DNA from: Prorocentrum cordatum | Taxonomy: Eukaryota > Sar > Dinophyceae > Prorocentrales > Prorocentraceae | Assembly (NCBI GenBank): GCA_963575745.1 | Contig: CAUYUJ010015261.1 | Location: forward strand, 188,229 to 252,228 | Direction of reading: 5' to 3' | DNA length: 64,000 nt | In this document: one piece after another, positions 32,238 through 42,930 of the stretch | Layout of the letters: the number at the start of each line of letters is the position of its first letter | How positions within the stretch are numbered: position 1 is the first letter of the stretch | Translations under genes and position numbers: made by a program | Notes under the pieces: model-generated | Told to the model about the DNA's origin: nothing | Database searches by the model: none | What the model saw: only the letters and a program-made list of their open reading frames with translations

Positions 32238-32412
32238 GTGTGGACTCGGCGTTCAAGTGCAAGTACCCAGGCTGCGACCTGGCACCTTGCAAGCAGTGTG
32301 CGAACGGGTGCTGCACACGGAACATCACGCACTGCCATATGATCGCGAGGGGCAAGGACGGGCAGCAGTGCTTCTTCCACCCGCCGCCGCGGGCGTGGGC
32401 CCGCAATGCCGA
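32238..32412 (+). CDS. Cysteine/histidine-rich exon, probable zinc-binding module
   Basis: The frame from GTG GAC TCG reads VDSAFKCKYPGCDLAPCKQC, then ANGCCTRNITHCHMIARG and KDGQQCFFHPPPRAWARNAE. It contains nine cysteines and three histidines in about 55 residues, spaced C-x4-C-x4-C-x2-C-x3-CC-x6-HCH, as in a metal-binding fold. It is not repeat-derived. Possible start: GCTGAG|GTGTGG (32237/32238). Possible ends: GCCGA|GTGAGG (GT), GCC|GAG (GA) or AAT|GCC (GC); the last two would keep phase 0 with the next exon. I do not recognise the family. Upstream exons are unidentified. Residue spacing is the evidence; function is inference. Confidence 0.55.
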
Positions 32413-32542
32413 GTGAGGCGCAGGGGCCGCACACCATCGTAGGCCTGGAATTGGGCACCAGCACCTACGCAGGAGCTTGCCTCCACAGGGGTAAGATGAT
32501 CCTAGATTCTGGCGCTGGTGGTAATCGTTCGGCCACCAAGAG

Positions 32543-32690
32543 GGCCCGACGATTGCCATCGCCGACATCGGGAGCATCGCCCCTCGGTGGAGGCACGCCG
32601 CCGCTCTCGGTGTCGGCGTCAACCTCTGGGCCTCCGACGCCAGGGAGCCCGTGCCCGTGCGCGGGGCTACCAGACTTGGGATGCTGCCCG
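32543..32690 (+). CDS. Exon following the cysteine-rich exon, unknown family
   Basis: The frame reads GPTIAIADIGSIAPRWRH, then AAALGVGVNLWASDAREP and VPVRGATRLG: globular-protein composition with no repeat character. It is closed upstream by TAA near 32522, so it starts after that, most simply at CAAGAG|GGC (32542/32543), phase 0. It is in the same frame as the cysteine-rich exon 130 bp upstream, so both probably belong to one gene. The 3' end is not determined; the frame becomes proline/CTC repeat after about 32750. Confidence 0.5.
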
Positions 32691-32766
32691 GGGAGCAAAG
32701 GCTACATGCCGAAAGCGTCGGAGGCCCGTGCGGCTCTCCTGGGTCGGCGCCCGGGATCCCCCCCCG

Positions 32767-32820
32767 TCCTCCTCCTCCTCCTCCTCCTCCTCCTCCTCCT
32801 CCTCCTCCTCCTCCTCCCTC
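32767..32820 (+). repeat. (TCC)n microsatellite
   Basis: About 18 triplets. Confidence 0.9.
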
Positions 32821-33004
32821 CCGCCTCCCCTGGAGTCGGCCACGCGCGGACGGGGGCAAGGGGGACGGCGGAGGGCTCCTCAGGAGGCACCCCCTGCTTC
32901 TTGGCAGGCGCGGGCCGCGTCTGTGGATGGGAGGCCCGCGCCTTCGAAGAAGCAGTCTCCTTCTGAGAAGCTTTCCCCCCTCCCCCTACCCCCTTGTTTG
33001 TGCG

Positions 33005-33125
33005 CGCCGCCAATGGAGCGCGGAGCGCGCCAGGGGCTGCGCCGCTAGGGGGCTGCAGCGCCGATCTGGGAGATCCGCGCGGACCGCCGGCGTTTTTGTG
33101 TTTGTGTCATTGGTTGTTCCCCGAT
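33005..33125 (+). mobile_element. Family-C hairpin, right arm only
   Basis: GCGGAGCGCGCCAGGGGC, then GATCTGGGAGATCCGCGCGG match the loop and right arm of the C copies; the left arm is missing. Confidence 0.55.
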
Positions 33126-34520
33126 CTGTGACGTCGACAATTTGCGAAGGGGTCCCTGCCATCTCGTCTCATCACTCCTCGTCTTCCAGTTCAGTTGCAG
33201 CTGCCATCATCCAAGATCGCAACCACTGCCGCCACCGTACCGACGCAGCATCTCAGGCCAGAGCCGGTACCAGCCCCAGTCATGGGTCAGGTGCTGTTCC
33301 GGCAAAGAAGCTGAAAGGCTTGGCACACATAGCCGTCGCAAGCAGCGGCATCACCGCCACAGTCACCAGTCTTGATACTTTCAGTGTTACCCTGCTGCAC
33401 GGAATCTCAGTCTGCGATGTTTCCCCAACCCGACTTTCCCGCCACCAGTACCCCTGCCATGATACTTTGTCCAGGTTGGGGAAGGGGGTGGATTGTCAGC
33501 CATCCCTAGGAAGCGCACTGGCTTTCGATGGAATTGTGTTATAGACGTTTTTGACGTCTCGGTGTTCGATGGTATTGTTTGAATACGTTGTCCAGGTAGA
33601 AAGCACGGAAGAAATCACGTGTTGGGCATGATCAGTGGAAACGATGTCTTCTTGTGTTCCAGCGGTGGCAGATGCATTTGTGGCGACAAGGTGCGGTTAT
33701 ACCATTTCGAGGCACCGCTCGGCGCCGCAGAGGTTATGAAAGGACATGCTCTCGGTTCTCGCTGTGGTGCGAATGGCGTGATGACGTGTTGATGTTTCTG
33801 TGCCCTGTGAGTTTGTTTCAGACTGACGACGATTCACATCAGCAGTAAATCAACAAGTGAGTTCAAGTATGATGCTAGCGTGTCGGGCGAATCGCGCGAA
33901 CCTGTCATCTGCTGCGAAGTCCTGCACGAAGGACCAACGCTTCTCCTGCGATCTCATTCCGAAGACACGTGGTGATGTCAGTTATGCTGGGAAACAAAGG
34001 GGGCTCCCATCGCTCGCCCGACCGCGAGAAGCGAACGTTGGCCCACGTCTGCAAGCACAAGTGGCAGCACCGCTAGGTTTAGATGCTGCTGGGGGTTGAG
34101 GGTGGGGGGGGGGCGTCAGCGCCCGTGTCGTGTGCTTGAATGGCTGCTCGCCACACGACTTGCTCCTACCACAGCATGCTCGGCACAGTCCCGAGCTGCT
34201 TTGTTGGGGGACGGTGTGCAGGTCCTGACTTGCGAGTCCAGGTGCCCGTTCTACAGCGAAGCTTGGCCTGCTCCTACTACCGCAGCCTGCATCGCGGATT
34301 GGCGCCAAGTGCCACTCGGGCAGTGGAGGATGTTCACGTCGTCGAGTCTGTTGAGATTATGTTGTTGAGCCAGGCGGTGACATCGCTGGTCGAGTTCGAG
34401 CACTTGTGTGACCACGCTGGCGTTTGCGTTCTTGTTTGGTGGGGGCGCTCCTTTTCGGGGTCTTATTGCTGCCCCGCGCCCGAGCACGCAGCATCATTGT
34501 CAGCAGTGGCACCATCATTT
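33126..34520 (+). other. No firm gene; two weak coding candidates
   Basis: 33140-33544 (+) reads a Ser/Ala/Thr-mixed frame (AVPAKKLKGLAHIAVASSG) ending at TAG; 34290-34450 (+) reads AVEDVHVVESVEIMLLSQAV, more protein-like. Neither has clear splice sites or a recognised family. Confidence 0.3.
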
Positions 34521-34758
34521 AGGCCTAGAGGGGGTCGGAGGAGATGGGGTCGGAGGATCGAGCCGCATCGACGATGTATCGCCGATGCGCCTCGATGTGG
34601 GGCCCGATTTGCTTCACGTCGACATCGCCGATGCATCGCCAACGTCGACGATGCATCATTGGTGCATCTCCGATGCATCGCCGATGCATGGCCGATGTAT
34701 CGGCGATGGGGCGCGATGCTCCGACCCCATCTACTCCGACCCCATCTAGGAGGCCTCT
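34521..34758 (+). mobile_element. Family-B TIR element, copy 3 (238 bp)
   Basis: Ends AGGCCTAGAGGGGGTCGGAG and CTCCGACCCCATCTAGGAGGCCTCT (shown as two parts: CTCCGACCCCATCTAG, GAGGCCTCT). The GCATCGCCGATG interior is as in the other copies. CATCATT/CATCACC flanks may be an eroded duplication. Confidence 0.75.
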
Positions 34759-35240
34759 ACATCACCATCCTAGCCCATGGGCTCGCTCACAGCGTGAGGC
34801 GGTGACCGCGCGGGTCGGAGTCAAACTCGCACGGGTGCGCCACAGGGCGCGCTGCTTCACGGTTTTTGGTGCCGGGGCTACTGCTCCCGAAGAGCACGTC
34901 GCTGAAGGGTTCTAATACCGGGTGGTAGGAGAGCACAGAACACACAGACAGGAAGAGCATCGATCCCCTGGAGGATAAGCGAAAGTGTGGGAAGTGGAGG
35001 GAAGACGGACCTCCAGGAAACTCGAAAAATGTCGGGGAGTCATGGGATCTATGTCCATTCCTTTTTGCGCCCCTGGGCCCCTTCAAGCTTGTCCTGGAAG
35101 AGGACGGCGGAGGATTGCCACACGGGGGGGGACGGGGAGCCCGGTACCGCCCAGTCCGTCGGCCGCTTCGCCCGAGATATCTTCCCAAGGTATGAAAGGC
35201 CACGTGCTCTCGCCTCGAAGCTGGCCTCGTGATTGGCCGG
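34759..35240 (+). other. No gene recognised
   Basis: Frames on both strands are open but unremarkable. Confidence 0.45.
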
Positions 35241-35246
35241 GACAGC

Positions 35247-35290
35247 CACGAAGGTGCACGAAGGTGCACGAAGGTGCACGAAGGTGCACG
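35247..35290 (+). repeat. 10-bp tandem repeat (CACGAAGGTG)
   Basis: Four perfect CACGAAGGTG units, then a fifth 25 bp downstream (35309). Confidence 0.9.
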
Positions 35291-35725
35291 ACAGCCTGGT
35301 TTCGAGAGTGCACGAAGGTGCACACGCGGCCGTGTTCGAATCCCTTGGCCCAGCTGCGCATGGTCTTTCTCGGGGCTGCTATGGTGGTGCCTTGCCAGGG
35401 TAAGTCCAGCCGTGCGGCAGGTTTGGTGCTGTGTCGACGCGGCGTTGACCCCAGCGCGGGCGTTCAAGCTTACCACCACTGGTTGCGATCGTTCCAGGTT
35501 GAACGATCCACGCGGTGTCAGAAACCAACGCCGGGGTCGTCATTACACGAACGTTGAGAACCGCGCGTGCATCTAAACATTACGATATCTGGGCCCTGTT
35601 TTATGGGGCTTCGCAGAAGCGTCTCAGGACAACATAGAATGTATCATTTTCCAGTCGGTTCTCTGGGCGTCAGGTGCTGAGCAACATATACACACCACCA
35701 CGCAGTGGACAACCATGATATAGCA

Positions 35726-35884
35726 CAGTCGAAACCGATGGTCAGGATGGGTCACCTTCCCAAGGGCACCTCTGCATCCTTGCCTCTTCGGTCCATCCTT
35801 CACCACTTTCGATGGCCCGCCCCGCTCGAAAGGCTGCGACGGGCGCGTCCAAGGGTCTTGCACCCCTACTGTCAGTTTTGACTG
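35726..35884 (+). mobile_element. Family-E CAGTC element (159 bp)
   Basis: Ends CAGTCGAAACC and GGTTTTGACTG-type (complement CAGTCAAAACT). The interior contains TTCCCAAGGG, CATCCTTGCC and CGGTCCATCCTT, the family hallmark. Flanks are CA/TG rather than TA. Confidence 0.65.
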
Positions 35885-35904
35885 TGCTGTGGACATTCTC
35901 TTGG

Positions 35905-36320
35905 TCCCGACGAGCCCGCCGCAGGCATTGAGCCCGTGGCCCCGACGAACCCGCCGCAGGCCTTGTGTGGCGGGGCTTGGACGAGGCTAAATCCGTGCCA
36001 GAGCGTGCCGGAACGCTCTCAGAGCGTGCCAGAGCGCTCTGGGAAGGCCGCGGCGCCCGACACATCCTCCAGAGCCGCCAGATCTCAGAGGTTCTGAATT
36101 TTATCCTGATGTTAGCCTTAAATCGGGCACGTCCCTCTACAGCTTATTTTTCCTTAACAAGCCGCCTGTAGGAGGACACGCCCGCCCTGATGTTAGCCTC
36201 GTCCTGGCTTCGTCCTACCTTGAGCCGCCGCAGGCCCGGAGGCCTTAAGCCCGCCGGAGGCCTCGAGCCCGCTGTGGGCCCCGACGAGCCCGCCGCAGGC
36301 CCCGAGCTCATGGCGTCGGG
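35905..36320 (+). repeat. CCCGCCGCAGGCC minisatellite-like block
   Basis: CCCCGACGARCCCGCCGCAGGC recurs at about 35908, 35940 and 36278, with diverged relatives between, interrupted by the family-A element at 36118. Confidence 0.6.
36118..36192 (+). mobile_element. Family-A mini-element (75 bp) with 8-bp TSD
   Basis: Flanked by TGTTAGCC (36110-36117 and 36193-36200). It is little more than two TIRs: TTAAATCGGGCACGTCCCTC, then AT-rich 20 bp, then GAGGACACGCCCGCCCTGA. It may mark the minimum sequence needed for mobility. Confidence 0.85.
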
Positions 36321-36445
36321 GCCAGCCCCGGCGGTCGTGGAGGGCCGACTGCCCGCCCCACTGGCGGCTGCCGCGCCTGCCACGGCTGCGCGAGGCGCAG
36401 CAGCACACCGGAGAAGAGAAGGGAGGGGGCAGGTAGGAGGAGGGA
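36310..36445 (+). CDS. Candidate exon, Ala-rich
   Basis: The frame reads MASGPAPAVVEGRLPAPLAA, then AAPATAARGAAAHRRREG before running into (GGA)n. An ATG at 36310 could be a start. Composition is biased, so support is modest. Family unknown. Confidence 0.3.
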
Positions 36446-36562
36446 GGAGGAGGAGGAGGAGGGGGAGGAGGAGGAGGAGGAGGAGGAGGAGGAGGAGGAG
36501 GAGGAGGAGGAGGAGGAGGAAAGGAAGGAGGAGGAGAAGAGAGGAGGAGGAGGAGGAGGAGG
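36446..36562 (+). repeat. (GGA)n tract
   Basis: GGA triplets with AAGGAAGGA interruptions just before the duplicated exon. Confidence 0.9.
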
Positions 36563-36564
36563 AG

Positions 36565-36668
36565 GCTTCCGCGCCGCCCGAGCGCCAGGACTACTGCGGC
36601 GCGCCGGGCGCGGCCGCGGGAGGGGAGGCGGCGGGAGCACGATTCGGAACGATTCGTGAGCAGAAATG
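36565..36668 (+). pseudogene. First copy of a duplicated exon (APERQD...CGAPGAAAGGEAA)
   Basis: Frame APPERQDYCGAPGAAAGGEAAGARF, stop at 36667. The 78 bp at its start are about 95% identical to 37135-37212, including the preceding AAGGAAGGAGGAGGAG junction. This copy diverges after EAA, so it is probably the truncated duplicate. Family unknown. Confidence 0.45.
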
Positions 36669-36828
36669 AGGCCGGCGCCTGAGCGAGAGCAGCATTTAGA
36701 AAAAAAACACAGGCGAAAACCCAACTCCCGGGAATCCTGTGTGTTAAAAAACAATACGCGGGGGGGGGGGTCGGCTACTTTCAGGCCGCCATCGGGGGAA
36801 GAGGGAGAGTAATATTCATATTGAGTAA

Positions 36829-37133
36829 TTGTGGAGGAGGGGGAGGAGGAGGAGGAGGAGGAGGAGGAGGAGGAGGAGGAGGAGGAGGAGGAGGAGAGGG
36901 GAGGGGGGAGGAGGAGGAGGAGGAGGAGGAGGAGGAGGAGGAGGAGGAGGAGGGAGGAGGAGGAGGAGGAGGAGGAGGAGGAGGAGGGAGGAGGTAGGAG
37001 GAGGGAGGAGGAGGAGGAGGAGGAGGAGGAGGAGGAGGAGGAGGAGGAGGAGGAGGAGGAGGAGGGGGAGGAGAAGGAGGAGAAGGAGGAGGAGGAGGAG
37101 GAGGAGGAGGAGGAGGAAAGGAAGGAGGAGGAG
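36829..37133 (+). repeat. Long (GGA)n tract (~300 bp)
   Basis: GGA triplets with GGGAGGAGGTAGGAGGGA interruptions. Confidence 0.92.
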
Positions 37134-37134
37134 G

Positions 37135-37262
37135 AGGCCTCCGCGCGGCCCGAGCGCCAGGACTCCTGCGGCGCGCCGGGCGCGGCCGCGGGAGGGGAGG
37201 CAGCGGTCGTCAGCTTCGCCGCGAGGCTGAAGGAGCCCCGCGGCGGCGGAGGCCGCCCCTGA
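37135..37262 (+). CDS. Second copy of a duplicated exon
   Basis: Frame SARPERQDSCGAPGAAAGGE, then AAVVSFAARLKEPRGGGG, stop at 37260. The extra VVSFAARLKEP segment looks like genuine coding sequence, making this the likelier functional copy. (GGA)n before it would form a purine-rich intron end, as seen before other exons here (18676 and 54851). Family unknown. Confidence 0.4.
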
Positions 37263-39590
37263 GAGCAGTCAGCTGCATCTGTCGCCATGAGGGTCGCCAG
37301 GACTTGGGTTCGCCATCGTTTTTTGACGACCGCGACTCGGATTTTGACGAGTAGGAGTTTCGTGGGATGTCTGCAGCGGGGGGCCTCGTCAAAATGCAGG
37401 CTCGGCCTCGTCATTTTTTTGACGACCTCGTCGGGGATATCCGAGTCCCCTGCACCCGGGTCTTACGCCCCCCTGAGAGGGAGGCAAGCCCTGAGGGCAG
37501 CTCGGGTAGAGGATCGACTGCATCATCGATTGATCCCAAGATTGTTTTTTGTTCGTCGAGTCCATGGGAAGAGCGTCGAAGTTTCGTAGAAGTACGAACG
37601 CTCGGTGTATGACTCAACCAGAAAATTCATGTTGGGGTAAATCAATTCGGCAGACGATGCCCTACTCGAGAAACGGGTCCTGAGGTTTTTCATCGTTTCA
37701 GGGCTCTCGGGGCCCTCCACGGGCCCCGGAACTCACAGGAAACGGCTCGGGAGAAAGGTCTCGTCTTGGGGGAAGGCACCAGGGTCCACGAACCTTTTCT
37801 CTCAGGACCCGATTCCCCCATGCTCAATCTGGTTGGCTGGCCCGATCAATTCCACAGTACGAATGATACCTGAAGCCGGCGGGAATGGGCGTTCACCATC
37901 CTTGGGCGTTGCGTCGTGGGGAGGCGACAGATTAGGGGGGGGCAGCGAGGGCTGCAGACAAGGGGCCCTTTAGGACCCCAACAAGGGCCTTGAAGGCCCG
38001 AAAAGTGCACCTTCCTTCCCCTCCCCATGTGTCGCCTCCCCATGAATTCACGCCCAACAGCCCCAAGGCCTACCCGGGGCGACATGGGGTGGCCTCCGAA
38101 GAGTGCACCTTGCGCTCGGAACCCGACGGAAGCTGATGGGTTTGGCTCCAGCTACGCGCGCGCACCCTCTTCCGCCCTGGTGCTCTCGTAGGGGGTGTCT
38201 TGGGGCGGGCCTGGCTCTGCTTCAGACACCTTCACCGTGGTCCCAGCCTTGCGGCTGGGGTCATGCACAGTGGAGGCCATTGAGAGGAAAAACAGGAGGA
38301 GGATTGTGGACGACGCTTCGCCAAGAAATGGGTCCAAGTGCTTGTAGTCGTTGAAGAATCGAAGCAGCCGACCCTTGGCTGGGAGCTTTGCCCCCTACTG
38401 GAGCCTGCTAGCTCTGGAACTGCTCGGCCAAGAACGCAACTCTAGGAGAAGAAGGAAGGCCGAGAGGAGGCGAGGAAGAGATCTCGGAACTCGCAAATCC
38501 ACGAAACGACGCCAGAGGTCATCGTTGCTGGGGTGTGCGCTACGCTGAAGACGCCATGCAGACCGAAGCCGCCCACGTGGAGTGGGCGGCATGTGAGGAA
38601 ACGCAAAGACAAGTTGTGGGCATAAGAAGCCAATCGCGGGGACACTTGACATCCTCGCCTTGATTGGAGGGGAGGAGACAGATGCACTTCACGCCCCCCT
38701 GCTGTTGACGATGCCGACGCCTGCAAGTAGCCGACCTGCGGCCGTACTTCAAATATGTCTTGGCTAAGACGTGAGAGCGGTATTTGGCATCGGCCCCAGA
38801 TGCTGGTCTTCTGGAAGCAGGTAGGCCTGGTCCTCCAAAAGCGAGGGATGGGAGGAGATTGCGCTGGAGTTCCTAAGGAATCCGATGAATTCCAAAACCA
38901 ACCTATAGATTGCCCAAAGAATCTCGAGGAAGTCCTTCAACATCGCATGGATATCCTAAGGAGCTCTCTGGATTTCCGACGCCGACGCCTGCAAGGAAGG
39001 CGGCCTGCGGCCGCGCCTTCGGCCCCAAGGGGCTGCCTCGCGCGGTCCAGGGGCACGCGCCCGCGGGCGCTCCCCCCGCGCTGTTCCCGTGCGCCCCGGC
39101 CCTGGCAGCGCGCGTCTCGGCCGGCGCCCGCTGCCTCCATCGACGAGTCGTAGGAGTGGCCCCTCGCCGGAGGGTCCTCTTGCCGTTGGCCCGATTCATC
39201 GAGAGCAAGAGAGGCCCTAACCCTGATCACGCGATGACCTCGCTGAGGTCCCCATTTTTTGCGGCACGGGCAGTAATTCTGGGCGGCTTGGTCCAGTACA
39301 TCTGCAGAAAAAAAACCCTAACCTTAGTGTTTGTGGCCCTCCTAACTTGGGTCCCCTCCCAAAGGGTTCGGGGTCCCTTTTTGGTTATTCACCAAAGTGG
39401 CCCACAATGGTCCCCCGAACCTTGGATCAAGCAGTGTCAAGCGCCTTGACTCGCCGAGTGACCCACCCTGAGAATCTTCTGTGGTTTGACGAAATGTTCT
39501 CATCAGGCAGTCTCCTTTACATGATCAAGTGGATTGAGGTTCTAAGCACATCTTCTGTTTTTTATAACATTCCCCGTTCTGAGAAAGTTG
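37263..39590 (+). other. No gene recognised (~2.3 kb)
   Basis: Moderately GC-rich unique DNA. Contains GACGACCTCGTC words near 37320-37430 and a GGGGTCCC/CTTGGGG trace. No frame over 130 codons has protein-like sequence. Confidence 0.45.
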
Positions 39591-39597
39591 CGTTCTA

Positions 39598-39650
39598 GGC
39601 TCACAGGAATGCTGCGACGGTCGGCCCCTGCTCAAATGGGGTCCCCGCGA
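39598..39650 (+). repeat. Fragment of the GGACGGTCGGCCCCTGCTC repeat
   Basis: Shares ACGGTCGGCCCCTGCTCAAATG with 44310-44331 and, less closely, 52236-52257. Confidence 0.6.
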
Positions 39651-39924
39651 CAACACGCCCTGGGAGAGGTCCAGGGAGTGGCGTCCCCCCGCCCCCCCCC
39701 CCCCCCCCCCAAAACCCAGCAGCCACGGTGGCCGCGGCGGCCGCGGCGGTCGGCGCCCGTCGTCCGTCGTCCCGGTCGAAGTCGTCGTGGTCGGCGTTGG
39801 GATGGTCGTGGTCGTCGTGGTCGTCGTCCGGCGTTTCGTGATCTTCTTTTCCTTCGCCGCCATCGTCCATCGTCGTCGTGGCCGGCGTCGGCGTCGTAGG
39901 TTTCGTCGTCGTCGGCGTCGGAGG

Positions 39925-40085
39925 ATGACCAGGAGGAAGAGGAGGAGGAGGAGGAGGAGGAGGAGGAGGAGGAGGAGGTGGATCAGGAGGAGGAGGAGGA
40001 GGAGGAGGAGGAGGAACAGGAGGAAGAGGGCGGAGGAGGAGGAGGAGGCGGAGAAGGAGGAGGAGGCGGAGGAGAAGGAGTTGAG
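39925..40085 (+). repeat. (GGA)n tract
   Basis: Impure GGA array, preceded by GTCGTCGTGGTCG triplets (39780-39920). Confidence 0.9.
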
Positions 40086-40670
40086 GAGGATGAAGGGAGG
40101 GATCGGATGTGAGAGGATAAGGATGGGATGAAATAACATATATTTGGTTGAGGTGGGGAGGAGGATGGAATTGGAACGTGGGGCATGATGAGGATGAGTT
40201 TGAGAGAAAATTAGGGAGATGGAGGACGATGGAGAATCAGCAGCAGGGAAGAAGGATGAGGAGATGAGGTGGTTAACGCGGTGGCCGTCCGCAGAGGGGC
40301 AGGATGAGTCCACCGCCAGGCATCCACTCGCGAGTTTGTGTTGCGACGTGGTGTTTTGATGCTCTCCGCGTCAACACCGGTTCACGACGTTGGATGTTTG
40401 CGCATTGGACGGGCGAAACGGAGGGAGGGCGAGGGGCCAGGGGGGGAGTCTGTGGAGAAGGAGCAGGGGGTGGGCAAGCAAAGGGGGTGGAGATAGGGGA
40501 GGAGGGGTGGGGGGAGCGCTTTGTGGTGGCCACGCTCGGGGCTGGCCCCACCGCGCCCGCGCGCGAGCGCGCGCGCGAGGAGTGCTCGCTCCAGGGCACG
40601 CTGCTGCCCTGATGCCCGGGGCGCCCGTGGCCCCACCCCGCTCCCACACCTCCCCCCCCCTTGGGCGGAG

Positions 40671-40918
40671 CAGGAGGAGGAGGAGGAGGAGGAGGAGGAG
40701 GAGGAGGAGGAGGAGGAGGAAGAGGAGGAAGAAGAGGAGGAGGAGCAAGGAGGAGGAGGAGGAGGAAGAGGAGGAGGAGGAGGAGGAGGAGGAGGCAGAG
40801 AAGAGGAGGAGGAGGAGGAGGAGGAGGAGGAGGAGCAGCAGGAGGAGGAGGAGGAGGAGGGGCAGGAGCAGGAGGAAGAGGAGGAGGAGGAGGAGGAGGA
40901 GGAGGAGGAGGAGGCAGC
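40671..40918 (+). repeat. (GGA)n tract (~250 bp)
   Basis: GGA triplets with GCAGGA and AAGAGGA interruptions. Confidence 0.92.
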
Positions 40919-40944
40919 GTGAACGGCAACGGTCGAAGGAGAAA

Positions 40945-41130
40945 AAGTGGCAGACGCATAAACGTTTGGAGATCCGCGCGGATTTCTTGGATCTTCGCTG
41001 GCCCCCCCCTGCCCTGGCGCGCGAAGCGCGCCAGGGGCGGCGCCAGAGGCCCCGTCAAGGGGCCCCAGCGCAGGTCCAAGGTACCTGCGCGGAGCTCCAA
41101 CGATTCATGCTTACGTGTGCCATCTCCAGC
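40945..41130 (+). mobile_element. Family-C foldback hairpin, copy 4
   Basis: Arms GGAGATCCGCGCGGATTTC...TTGGATCTTCGCTGG and CCAGCGCAGGTCC...CTGCGCGGAGCTCC, with a GGCGCGCGAAGCGCGCC inner palindrome at the loop. Confidence 0.7.
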
Positions 41131-41712
41131 CCCTCGAAGCGGGGGGGGGGGCCAACAACAGACGTGGGGATCGAGGGGATCCTGCAGGAGAGTGGCCCTG
41201 GAGGCGCCCCGACTCCCTTGGGCTGCAGGCGCGCGGGTTCGGGGCGGGCCCTGCTGCCGTGCAGAGTCGGCGCGCAAAGCGTCGCCGAGCGAGGCGGCCT
41301 CTGGGCGCCGTGGTGCGGAGGGCACCTCGGCCCGCTCCGCGGAGCTGGGGCGCGGCTTGGCCGGCCCACGCCCTGCCACCGCGGGCCCTGAGTTGTGCAC
41401 TTTTTTTGGTCCGCGGGTCGAGAGCGCACCTCTTCCGGTCGAAGCTAGGCGGGCCGCGCGAAGCTTGAATGAGGCAGAGAAGAGGAGGGAGGAAGCGGCG
41501 GAGCCTCAGAGCGAGGCCGAGAGGAGGCATAGCCTCGGATACAGGCGGTGCCGAAGCCGAAGTTCTTGCAAAGGGACGCCTTCGGCAGGAGCCCGGTGGC
41601 GAAGTACCGGAGAAGAGCGTGATTTGTGCGCACGAGAGGTGCATGTTCTCTTCGCCCCACGTGCATGCACTGCTCCCCCGTCAACGCACTCCCGACCTCC
41701 CTCCCACCTCCT
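41131..41712 (+). other. No gene recognised; GCGCGGCCCGCC-type repeat fragment
   Basis: 41395-41470 resembles, in inverse orientation, 7970-8035 and 43020-43110 (TTGGTCYGCGG word). Frames are composition-driven. Confidence 0.4.
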
Positions 41713-41713
41713 C

Positions 41714-41840
41714 GGCATCGCTCGGACGTGTGCATTTTCTCTCGGCGAGAACCATCGAGGACCATCCTGGACCATCCAGCAGAACAAAAAACACGCTCGA
41801 AACCAAACCATGCACGGGACATGGACATCCGAGCGACGGC
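41714..41840 (+). mobile_element. Family-D TIR element, copy 3 (127 bp)
   Basis: Ends GGCATCGCTCGGACGT and ACATCCGAGCGACGGC; the interior is very close to copy 2 at 24196. Confidence 0.78.
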
Positions 41841-42035
41841 AAGCGGGCCCCCCGTCGGCCGTGTAGACGGGCCGACGGCGACGTGGGCAGCGGCGCTGTC
41901 GGTTCTGGTCTTTTCCTCGGGGCGCGCGGCTCGCGCCTGGCTGCAGGTCGCTGGGCTCGCTCGAGCCGTTCCGCAGATGGGGACACGCGGGAAGGTGTGG
42001 TTCGCGGTTCCCTGCACTGCGGTTCCCAACGTCAC

Positions 42036-42206
42036 TCGGAGGTGGACAGACTTCGTACCCTGACACGTCGATTAACGAATTGGCCGTTTTCGGTTCGCGA
42101 GAGGGCGTCGCGGCCGTCATTTTTGCGGGTCCAGGTCCGTCGGTTTCGGTCCCAGGCCGTTTTCACTAAGGGGGAGGTTTACTGAAAGGAGGTTTGTCCA
42201 CCGCCG
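42036..42206 (+). mobile_element. Family-H TIR element, copy 2 (~170 bp)
   Basis: Ends TCGGAGGTGGACAGACTTC and its partner (complement) TCGGCGGTGGACAAACCTC. The interior GAATTGGCCGTTTTCG and GCGAGAGGGCGTCGCGG is shared with 6463-6632. Confidence 0.72.
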
Positions 42207-42639
42207 AATCACCGTCAAGCAGCATCACTGGTAGCCCGGCCTCGGGTCGGGGGGCGCCGATTGTCCCCCGACGCCGCTCCCGGGCGGAGCCCGCTCCCTT
42301 GGAGGTGGAGCAGAGACGCCGATGCCGCTGCTCGTCCTGCGGAGCGCCCTTCGCCGCCTCGGCTGGATGCCCCTCGAACTTCTGGTCCGACGCACCCCGG
42401 GCAGCGTGGAACTCCTGGGAGGCCAGATTCAGCAGCCCAGACGTCCTCGAGTCATGAAAGAAGCACGACGGGAGGTGTTTTGCCAGTTTTGGGTCTCTGC
42501 CCTTGCCGGGCCTCTGGAAGGTCAACAAAACGACTCGGGATGAAAAACCTGTCCTGGGGATTGGGTCGAGACCTCCAGAGTCGACGTTCCCAAACAAATC
42601 ATGACGTCGGGTGTGTGAAATCTCGGCGCTGCCACCTCC

Positions 42640-42930
42640 GTGATCGGGAACCGGTTCACAGCAACGTTGCCGAATCAATCGGGCTCAGTCCGGCTCCGCT
42701 CGGGCTCAACCTTGGCGCAAGCCTGGCCCACTCTGGCTCTATGCATGGCCCCGTATAACCGGGTTTGGTAGCCATGAGTCGCGCTGGCGAGAACATCCCA
42801 GGAGCTGTTTTCGGCTCAATTCGGGCTCACCCCCGGCGCAAGCCCGGCCCAGTCTGGCTCCATGCATGGCCCTGTATAGCCGGGCCTGGAAGCCGCGAGA
42901 GCATCCCAGAAGCTGTTTCCTTCCTACCGC
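42640..42930 (+). repeat. 120-bp tandem duplication
   Basis: GGCGCAAGCCYGGCCCA at 42714 and 42834, then TGGCTCYATGCATGGCCC and AGCTGTTT in both. Two full units plus a trace. Confidence 0.8.
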
